Source of the DNA: Desulfoprunum sp.
GTDB lineage: Bacteria; Desulfobacterota; Desulfobulbia; Desulfobulbales; Desulfocapsaceae
DNA: 9,197 bases
NCBI GenBank assembly: GCA_030696435.1
Contig: JAUYSF010000359.1
Coordinates: forward strand, 1-9,197
Reading direction: 5' to 3'
Positions within the stretch are counted from its first letter, which is position 1. Each line of letters opens with the position of its first letter. Shown piece by piece: positions 1-4,851 of this stretch. The notes below the pieces were generated by a model. The model did not search any database, was not told the origin of the DNA, and saw nothing but the letters and a program-made list of their open reading frames with translations. A program made the position numbers and the translations under genes.

Positions 1-99
1 AGGATGCAGGAGGCGGCCAAAGAGCTGGCCTTTGAAGAAGCGGCCGGCCTGCGCGACCGCATAAAGATGCTGAGACGGCTGGAGATCGAGATAGGATGA
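1..99 (+). CDS. uvrB: UvrABC excision nuclease subunit B, C-terminal end (partial)
   Basis: The window opens inside a reading frame whose last 32 residues form a UVR motif: MQEAAKELAFEEAAGLRDR followed by IKML and a short charged tail ending at TGA 97-99. In the nucleotide excision repair helicase UvrB this motif is the extreme C-terminal helical hairpin that binds UvrC. UvrC also has a UVR motif, but in mid-protein, so a stop about ten residues after it favours UvrB. The stop overlaps the start of the next gene as ATGA, which suggests translational coupling. Everything upstream lies outside the window, so helicase motifs cannot be seen; the call rests only on this tail. Confidence 0.85.
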   Translation, partial: RMQEAAKELAFEEAAGLRDRIKMLRRLEIEIG

Positions 100-770
100 A
101 GGAAGGTGGATCCCTGCACAGGCTGTCGCTGCTGCTGGTACCAAAGCTGATTGCCTGGTTGATCCGGGTCTGGTTTGCGACCTGCCGGGTCAGGGTACAT
201 GGTGCGGAACATCGGCAGACTACCCTTGATGTCGGCAAGGCTATTGTCGCCAGTTTCTGGCATTACACCATGCTTTTTGTGTTCTATCAGCTGCGCCGGG
301 AGTCGGCAGTGATTATGGTCAGCGCCAGCCGAGACGGCGAGTACATCGCCCGTTTAGCCCAGGAACTTGGCTTTTCGACGGCCAGGGGCAGTCGGAATAA
401 TAAGGGTATGCAGGCCCTGAAGGATCTGTTGAAAGCAGCTGGTACGGGCGAGAATACGGCGATAGTTGCCGATGGCTCGCAAGGACCGCCCCGTGTTGCT
501 CAGCCCGGTGCTATCCTGCTGGCTTCGCGGACCGGGGTGCCGATTTTGCCGATGAGCTGGTCGGCATCGAGCTATATCGCCATCCGTTCCTGGGATAGGA
601 CGGCCATTCCCAAACCCTTTTCCCGAGTTGATTACCTCTATGGAGAATCCCTTTTTGTGCCACCCGGTCTGAAGGCCGAGGGCATTGAAGAATACCGCCT
701 GGAATTGGAAAAACGTCTCAATGAACTGTACCTGCGAGCCTGGCGGATCTATGGTCGGGAAGGGCACTGA
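96..770 (+). CDS. DUF374 family lysophospholipid acyltransferase-like protein
   Basis: The 224-residue product matches the DUF374 branch of the lysophospholipid/glycerolipid acyltransferase superfamily. These enzymes transfer acyl chains at the cytoplasmic face of the inner membrane; the exact acceptor is not established for this branch. An N-terminal hydrophobic or amphipathic stretch (residues 10-30) probably anchors it. A block with W55-H56 supplies the candidate catalytic His. It is followed by SASRDGEYIA (76-85), a GSRNNKGMQAL segment (98-108), and ADGSQGPPRVAQPG from 125, corresponding to the family's DGPRGP block; here it reads DGSQGP. Length is normal for the family. The ATG overlaps the uvrB stop by four bases and has no good Shine-Dalgarno site of its own, so coupled translation is likely. 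In Gram-negative bacteria such genes often sit near lipid A or envelope genes; here the neighbours are DNA repair and CobB. Confidence 0.85.
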   Translation: MKEGGSLHRLSLLLVPKLIAWLIRVWFATCRVRVHGAEHRQTTLDVGKAIVASFWHYTMLFVFYQLRRESAVIMVSASRDGEYIARLAQELGFSTARGSRNNKGMQALKDLLKAAGTGENTAIVADGSQGPPRVAQPGAILLASRTGVPILPMSWSASSYIAIRSWDRTAIPKPFSRVDYLYGESLFVPPGLKAEGIEEYRLELEKRLNELYLRAWRIYGREGH

Positions 771-800
771 AAAGATGACAGAGAAAAAGGACTTGAGAGA

Positions 801-2177
801 ATGACTGCCAGAGGATTTGTGGTGGCCGGACTTGCCGGAGGATCGGGCAAGAGTGTGGTTTCGGTCGGTCTGACGGCGGCATTTGCCCGTCAGGGCAGGC
901 GAGTGGTACCCTTCAAGAAAGGGCCGGACTATATCGATGCCGGTTGGCTGCAGCTGGCGGCCGGGCGGCGCTGCTACAATCTCGATCCTTTTTTGATGAC
1001 CGAGGCGGCCCTGCACCATTCCTTGCAGTGGCATGCCCGGGATGCCGATGTTGTCGTGCTTGAGGGCAATCGTGGGCTCTATGACGGGGTGACCGCCGAT
1101 GGTGGCTATTCCACCGCGGATCTGGCTATTACACTCGGCTTGCCTGTCCTGCTGGTGGTCAACTGCACCAAGACCACCCGGACCGTAGCCGCCATGATCC
1201 TTGGCTGTCTCAAGTTTGACGAACGTCTTGATATCCGGGGGGTGGTGCTCAATCAGATTGCCACCGAGCGCCAGCGTCTTCTTATCACCGAGGCAGTGGA
1301 ACGCTATACCGGCGTGCCGGTAATCGGTTCGATTCCCCGGATGAAGCGTGATATCTTCCCGATGCGCCATCTCGGTATGATCCCGCACCAGGAGTACAAC
1401 GGCAGCGAGGATGCCCTGGCCTTTTTGGTCGAGACGGTTACCGCAGGGATCGATCTCGGCCGCATCGACGAGCTGATGGCGCCCCTGTCTCCAGACCTGT
1501 ACACCGGTCAGTCCGACGCGTCGCCTCCTGTTCCGGATGTGAAGATCGGTGTCCTCCAGGACGCCGCTTTTCAGTTCTACTATTCAGAAAATCTCGAAGC
1601 CCTGGAGAGGGCCGGTGCCGAACTGGTTTATCTCAATGCCCTGCATGATAGTGAATTACCGACGCTGGACGGCCTCTATATCGGCGGTGGCTTTCCCGAG
1701 ACGAGTGCCAGGGAATTGGCGGCCAATACGGGTTTCCGCGAGTCGGTCAGGAGGGCGGCGGATGGGGGAATGCCGATCTATGCCGAGTGCGGCGGCCTGA
1801 TCTATCTGGGCGAATCGATCATGCTCGATGGCCAGGAGCATCCCCTTGCCGGGGTCTTTCCCGTGTGTTTCGGCATGTCCGGCAAACCCCAGGCCCATGG
1901 ATATTCTGCCTTTACGGCCGAGGGAGACAACCCGTTCTATCCCTCAGGCTCTGAGATCAAAGGGCATGAGTTCCGTTACTCGACCATCCTGGAGTGGCGG
2001 GGGAGTGAGCAGGATCTTGTCCTGAAGATGACACGCGGAAAAGGATTTATGGGCGGGCGTGACGGCCTGCACACCAAGAATGTGCTGGCCCTCTACACCC
2101 ACGTCCATGCCGACGGTACGCCGCAGTGGGCGCCGGCACTGGTCGATTGCTGTCGGAGGTGGAAAAAAAGAGGTTGA
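801..2177 (+). CDS. cobB: Cobyrinate a,c-diamide synthase family protein (CobB/CbiA)
   Basis: The 458-residue, full-length protein has the two-domain CobB/CbiA architecture. The ATP-dependent synthetase domain begins with a P-loop variant GLAGGSGKS (10-18), then KKGPDYID (39-46) and an EGNRGLYDG block. The C-terminal class I glutamine amidotransferase domain carries GGGFPE, the nucleophile in AECGG (Cys330) and the His region YTHVHA (His434/His436). Family members amidate the a and c acetate side chains of a corrin, using glutamine and ATP in the cytoplasm; a homologue, DsrN, is thought to amidate siroheme for dissimilatory sulfite reductase. The EGNRGLYDG wording differs from the EGVMGLFDG common in corrin enzymes, so the substrate is open. 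The start is supported by AAGGA at 787-791, nine bases upstream. No other cobalamin gene is in the window, and the gene is followed by a hairpin and a convergent gene. Confidence 0.9.
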   Translation: MTARGFVVAGLAGGSGKSVVSVGLTAAFARQGRRVVPFKKGPDYIDAGWLQLAAGRRCYNLDPFLMTEAALHHSLQWHARDADVVVLEGNRGLYDGVTADGGYSTADLAITLGLPVLLVVNCTKTTRTVAAMILGCLKFDERLDIRGVVLNQIATERQRLLITEAVERYTGVPVIGSIPRMKRDIFPMRHLGMIPHQEYNGSEDALAFLVETVTAGIDLGRIDELMAPLSPDLYTGQSDASPPVPDVKIGVLQDAAFQFYYSENLEALERAGAELVYLNALHDSELPTLDGLYIGGGFPETSARELAANTGFRESVRRAADGGMPIYAECGGLIYLGESIMLDGQEHPLAGVFPVCFGMSGKPQAHGYSAFTAEGDNPFYPSGSEIKGHEFRYSTILEWRGSEQDLVLKMTRGKGFMGGRDGLHTKNVLALYTHVHADGTPQWAPALVDCCRRWKKRG

Positions 2178-2179
2178 GG

Positions 2180-2207
2180 GATGCGCCGTCAGGGCTGACG
2201 GCGCATC
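2180..2207. terminator. Perfect 13-bp hairpin between convergent genes, probable bidirectional terminator
   Basis: Bases 2180-2192 (GATGCGCCGTCAG) and 2195-2207 are exact reverse complements with only GG between them. The element lies 3 bases after the cobB stop and 8 bases from the stop of the minus-strand gene. It is GC-rich and very stable. On the + side no T-run follows; on the minus side a T-rich stretch, the complement of the A7 at 2163-2169, begins about eleven bases beyond the stem. It fits a shared barrier between converging transcripts, but is not a textbook intrinsic terminator on either strand. Confidence 0.6.
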
Positions 2208-2214
2208 CTGACGG

Positions 2215-2565
2215 TCAATGGGTTGGCGAGCTGCCGAGGACCTTGCGGTAGATTTTTTCCTGATCTTCTTCGCTGGGAGGCGGATCAACCCAGTGAATGA
2301 ACGATTCGGTGACACGCATAAAGGCACCGTTGTCCTTCTTGCATATGTCGCAGATGCTCTCCGCTAAATCCCGGTACATGATGACTTTTGAGGCCGGTTC
2401 GCCGTCTTTGGCAATCGCCGCCATCTTCCGGCAGCCGCAGTCCAGACGAACCACGACCACCCCGATACCGTCAGGGCTGCCCTCAAGAATACCTTCAATC
2501 ATCGCCTGTTCGCGTTTCTCTGCCTTCACGGCCTTTTTTCTTTGTTCCGGTTCTTTCTTTTTCAT
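2215..2565 (-). CDS. Small hypothetical protein with CxC...CxxC cysteine pairs
   Basis: A 116-residue protein I cannot assign to a named family. The first 20 residues are almost all Lys, Glu, Arg, Gln and Ala, predicting a charged helix. After this come a compact beta-like segment IGVVVVRLDCGC (Cys43, Cys45), a helical stretch, and ESICDICKKD (Cys72, Cys75). The two pairs could bind zinc as a small ribbon, or act as a redox or metal site; that is inference. The C-terminal part is acidic with WVDPPPSEED. No signal peptide or membrane segment is seen. No good Shine-Dalgarno site precedes the ATG at 2565, and an internal Met22 is the alternative start. It converges on cobB across a hairpin and diverges from the ferredoxin gene. 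Regular codon use and an in-frame Cys pattern argue that it is real rather than an antisense shadow. Confidence 0.7.
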   Translation of the reverse strand: MKKKEPEQRKKAVKAEKREQAMIEGILEGSPDGIGVVVVRLDCGCRKMAAIAKDGEPASKVIMYRDLAESICDICKKDNGAFMRVTESFIHWVDPPPSEEDQEKIYRKVLGSSPTH

Positions 2566-2634
2566 GTCAGGAGTATGTGCTAGTCAATTGTTATAGGTCA
2601 CAAGTGCGCGAGAATTATCAGCAAACAGCCAGCC

Positions 2635-2655
2635 TCGTCATTCCCGCCTGGAATG
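2635..2655. repeat. Degenerate short palindromic repeat element
   Basis: CATTCC (2639-2644) and GGAATG (2650-2655) pair around the five-base loop CGCCT, and the left arm sits in the wording CGTCATTCCCGC. This is the core of short dispersed palindromes seen in many bacterial intergenic regions, usually with longer arms. Only one degenerate copy is present, so its repeat status is inferred from resemblance, not shown within the window. Confidence 0.3.
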
Positions 2656-2840
2656 CCCATGAAACGGATATCCGCTCTCATTGGAATCTGGGCTGCTACG
2701 AGGAATAACATATATAAAAAGGTTACTACGGGTCAACCATAAACTCTCAGGATATCTCCAATATGAACTTGCGGGCAGTCGATTTTCATCATTGAAAACA
2801 GCGATGCAGGTCTCTTGGGTATATCATGGAACGTTGTATT

Positions 2841-2870
2841 TTTCTGGAATTTTTTTCCAGGAGATTTTTT
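2841..2870 (+). terminator. Terminator-like hairpin with T-run upstream of the ferredoxin promoter
   Basis: CTGGAA (2844-2849) pairs perfectly with TTCCAG (2855-2860) around a T5 loop, and can extend by U-G and U-A pairs on the outside. Four bases beyond the core come six T residues (2865-2870) and then CTT. On the + strand this has intrinsic terminator form, yet no + strand gene is recognised between 2177 and here. It may insulate the ferredoxin promoter, which starts two bases later, or end an unrecognised small transcript. The stem core is short, so the call is tentative. Confidence 0.4.
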
Positions 2871-2871
2871 C

Positions 2872-2900
2872 TTGACAAAAAACTGGCCGTGAATTAATGG
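2872..2900 (+). promoter_or_regulatory. Candidate sigma-70 promoter for the ferredoxin gene
   Basis: TTGACA at 2872-2877 is a perfect -35 consensus in an AT-rich region upstream of a gene expected to be well expressed. The -10 is less clear: ATTAAT (2893-2898, 15-base spacer, four of six consensus positions) or TAATGG (2895-2900, 17-base spacer). Transcription starting near 2905 would give a leader of about 90 bases containing the 2948-2966 dyad. Confidence 0.45.
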
Positions 2901-2947
2901 ATGAATACACGAAACAATAGATTCGTGAAGGTGTTTGGATTGCTGAG

Positions 2948-2966
2948 TAAGTATTACAAATACTTA
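2948..2966. promoter_or_regulatory. 8-3-8 inverted repeat in the ferredoxin leader
   Basis: TAAGTATT (2948-2955) and AATACTTA (2959-2966) are exact reverse complements around ACA, giving a 19-bp dyad that ends 18 bases before the GGAGG at 2985-2989. It could be an operator for a dimeric regulator; the size suits Fur-type or other winged-helix proteins, but the sequence matches no consensus I can name. In RNA it would be an AU-rich hairpin that might affect mRNA stability. Which of these applies cannot be decided from sequence alone. Confidence 0.4.
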
Positions 2967-2995
2967 TTTTAATTCTCATTTTATGGAGGTGTATT

Positions 2996-3181
2996 ATGTT
3001 TGAAGTAATCGTAGATAAAGATAAATGTGTTGGTGATGAAGAATGTGTTGCAGCATGCCCAGCTCAGGTTTTTGAAATGGTCGACGGTAAGGCCGAGCCG
3101 GTTGAGGCGGATGAGTGTCTTGGCTGTGAGACCTGTGTTGAGGTATGTCCTGAGGATGCAATCACTGTAACCGAGATGTAA
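2996..3181 (+). CDS. 7Fe/8Fe-type ferredoxin with Asp14 in the first cluster motif
   Basis: The 61-residue protein is a small bacterial dicluster ferredoxin, a soluble low-potential electron carrier. Cys are at 11, 17, 21, 41, 44, 47 and 51. The second motif, C41-x2-C44-x2-C47-x3-C51-P, is standard for [4Fe-4S]. In the first, the expected second Cys is Asp14 (C11-x2-D14-x2-C17-x3-C21-P). In Desulfovibrio africanus ferredoxin III the same spacing with Asp14 gives a [3Fe-4S] centre that readily converts to [4Fe-4S] or takes up another metal; Pyrococcus furiosus ferredoxin has Asp at the equivalent place. The protein is very acidic, as such carriers are. GGAGG at 2985-2989, six bases before the ATG, is an excellent ribosome site. 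With its own promoter and terminator the gene appears monocistronic. The physiological partner cannot be inferred from its neighbours. Confidence 0.95.
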   Translation: MFEVIVDKDKCVGDEECVAACPAQVFEMVDGKAEPVEADECLGCETCVEVCPEDAITVTEM

Positions 3182-3206
3182 TCACTGCGACAAACAGGTA
3201 GTATAT

Positions 3207-3247
3207 CAAGCCCATCTCCTGTAGGGGGGATGGGCTTGTCTTTTTTT
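3207..3247 (+). terminator. Strong intrinsic terminator after the ferredoxin gene
   Basis: CAAGCCCATC (3207-3216) pairs exactly with GATGGGCTTG (3229-3238). The stem extends inward through G-C and G-U pairs to a GTAG loop (3221-3224). After TC comes a run of T residues to 3247. This is a textbook rho-independent terminator 25 bases after the ferredoxin stop. An ATG at 3230 lies inside its right arm and is therefore a poor start for the next gene. Confidence 0.92.
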
Positions 3248-3265
3248 CTCAGAGGTGTTTTGCTG

Positions 3266-3697
3266 GTGACGGGAAGCCTGAAAAGATTCAAACCGGGAGT
3301 GGATAAGCGGATGCATCTCCTGCTCTCGGCCATTTTATGGACCGCAGTCGGTATCTTCCTGCTCATGCGGGGAGGACGATGGCTGCTGGGGGCTGGGCAG
3401 GTCTGGATCATACTGCCGGGCCTGCTTCTCGGTACCGGTAAGTCACTCCTGATTCTTGACAAGACTGCGAGAAAAGGCATACAACGCATTCTGCAGTTTG
3501 GAGATAATACCTGCCTGGGCGCCGTCTATTCTCTCAGGACCTGGCTGCTCGTCCTGGCCATGATGGGGACAGGCATTCTCCTCAGACAGTCTTCTCTACC
3601 CAGAACCTTGCTGGGATTTATCTATGTGGCAATTGGCTGGGCCCTTTTTCTGTCGAGCCGACTGGCCTGGGGGGAATGGCTGAAAAATCATGAGTAA
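3266..3697 (+). CDS. Uncharacterised four-helix integral membrane protein
   Basis: With a GTG start at 3266 this is a 143-residue protein; the frame stays open upstream to an ATG at 3230, but that codon lies in the terminator stem, and a TTG at 3260 is another option. AGAGG at 3251-3255 favours 3260 or 3266. The N-terminus carries a basic segment RFKPGVDKRMH (7-17), then four predicted membrane helices at about 17-36, 45-64, 90-107 and 114-131, with a basic cytosolic-type loop DKTARKGIQR (65-74) between helices 2 and 3. There is no signal peptide and no catalytic motif I recognise. I recall similar RFKP-x-VD-[KR]-R-x-H proteins as conserved hypotheticals in several bacteria, without a known function. 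The stop is three bases before alr, so the two are probably cotranscribed; the promoter must lie near or within the terminator, or depend on readthrough. Confidence 0.8.
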   Translation: MTGSLKRFKPGVDKRMHLLLSAILWTAVGIFLLMRGGRWLLGAGQVWIILPGLLLGTGKSLLILDKTARKGIQRILQFGDNTCLGAVYSLRTWLLVLAMMGTGILLRQSSLPRTLLGFIYVAIGWALFLSSRLAWGEWLKNHE

Positions 3698-3700
3698 AAG

Positions 3701-4846
3701 ATGGTAAAGATGCAGGAGATGAAAATTTCTTCCCGGAATCAGGTCAGTGTCAGTCGCATGGCGCTGCAACACAATTTCAGATGTATCAGAGAGCGGGTTG
3801 GTGAAGGTGTTGAGGTCATGGCCATGGTCAAAGGCGACGGTTATGGTCATGGCATGCTCCAGTCCGCAGTCGCTTTTGCAGAGGCCGGTTGCCGCACCTT
3901 CGGAGTCGCGGAGCTGGTTGAGGCGGTATCGCTGCGTCAGTCGGGTATCACGGGCGCAATCTTTGTCATGCTGGGTTTTGAACCGGATGAGGCGAGGCTG
4001 TTTTTTGACTATGATCTCACCCCGATTGTCTTTTGTGAACAGGATATTGAAGCTCTTTCAGGAGTTGCGGTGCAGCGTGGTCGGGAGATCGGGGTGCATC
4101 TCAAGGTTGATTGCGGTATGGGAAGACTTGGTCTCCTGCCCGCTGAAGTCCCTGGCTTTGTCGACAGAATTGTGGCCCTGCCGGGTATTTCTCTGGCCGG
4201 AATCATGGCCCATTTCCCTGAGGCGGATAACAGGAATTCAGTCAGCAGTCACACGGTTTTTGCCACCTATGAACGCCTCTGCCACGATCTCGGCGAGCGT
4301 TTTCAGGGGATTCGTCATATCGCCAATTCCGGGGCGACCCTGCACTTTCCGGAAATGACCTGCGATATGGTCCGGGCCGGTATCGCGCTCTATGGCTATT
4401 ATCCCGACGGGACCAGAGGGCCGGAAGGTGAACAGGAACGAAGACTGATGTCCGCCATGACCTTTACCACTCAGGTCATCCAGCTCAAGGATCTGCCGGC
4501 GGGCAGCGGTATCAGTTACGGGCATACCTTCACCACCGACCGCCCGACCCGTATTGCCGCGTTGCCGGTAGGCTACGAAGACGGCTATCTGCGCGATCTG
4601 TCCAACCGGGGAGCAGTGCTGATCCGTGGACAAAGGGCGCCTATCCGGGGCAGGGTGTGCATGAACCTGTGCCTGGTCGATGTCACGGACATTGCCGGAG
4701 TGCAGGCCGGTGATGAGGTTATGCTTCTTGGCAAACAGGGCTCGGAGTCGATAACGGCCGACGAGATAGCCGGCTGGATGCAGACCATCAGTTATGAAGT
4801 TCTCTGCCTCTTTGGCAACAATAACAGTCGAACCCATACAGAGTAG
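3701..4846 (+). CDS. alr: Alanine racemase
   Basis: A 381-residue fold-type III PLP enzyme that interconverts L- and D-alanine in the cytoplasm, supplying D-Ala for peptidoglycan. The N-terminal TIM barrel has the PLP lysine in MVKGDGYGHG (Lys44), where the common wording is VVKADAYGHG. The second catalytic base, Tyr273, lies in ISYGHTFTT, followed by VGYEDGYLRDLSNRG. In the C-terminal beta domain GRVCMNL places Asn322 where most enzymes have Asp (CMDQ); the following VDVTD is intact. Length is normal. The start is uncertain: ATGs occur at 3701, 3710 and 3719, and the only strong AGGAG (3714-3718) touches the third, so none is ideally spaced. The first lies three bases after the preceding stop, which suggests coupling. 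The argS start follows after five bases. Confidence 0.95.
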   Translation: MVKMQEMKISSRNQVSVSRMALQHNFRCIRERVGEGVEVMAMVKGDGYGHGMLQSAVAFAEAGCRTFGVAELVEAVSLRQSGITGAIFVMLGFEPDEARLFFDYDLTPIVFCEQDIEALSGVAVQRGREIGVHLKVDCGMGRLGLLPAEVPGFVDRIVALPGISLAGIMAHFPEADNRNSVSSHTVFATYERLCHDLGERFQGIRHIANSGATLHFPEMTCDMVRAGIALYGYYPDGTRGPEGEQERRLMSAMTFTTQVIQLKDLPAGSGISYGHTFTTDRPTRIAALPVGYEDGYLRDLSNRGAVLIRGQRAPIRGRVCMNLCLVDVTDIAGVQAGDEVMLLGKQGSESITADEIAGWMQTISYEVLCLFGNNNSRTHTE

Positions 4847-4851
4847 AACAC

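Larger units (their letters stand above)
2566..2871. other. AT-rich intergenic region with no recognisable gene
   Basis: This stretch divides the minus-strand Cys protein gene from the ferredoxin promoter. It has lower GC than its surroundings and no ORF with a convincing start; a 64-codon + frame at 2681-2875 has no Shine-Dalgarno site and unremarkable composition. It holds a small palindromic repeat-like element (2635-2655), a 10-bp palindrome CGGATATCCG (2665-2674) and a terminator-like hairpin (2841-2870). The promoter of the minus-strand gene should lie at its left end, but I cannot point to convincing boxes. Confidence 0.5.

Noticed and set aside
354..1388. Long minus-strand open frame (344 codons) opposite the acyltransferase and cobB genes
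   Set aside because: It spans two genes with strong family motifs on the + strand, has no recognisable motif or ribosome site, and its open state follows from the GC-rich codon use of the opposite strand.
2681..2875. 64-codon + frame in the intergenic region
   Set aside because: No ribosome site, no motif, and it runs through the terminator-like hairpin; most likely chance in an AT-rich stretch.
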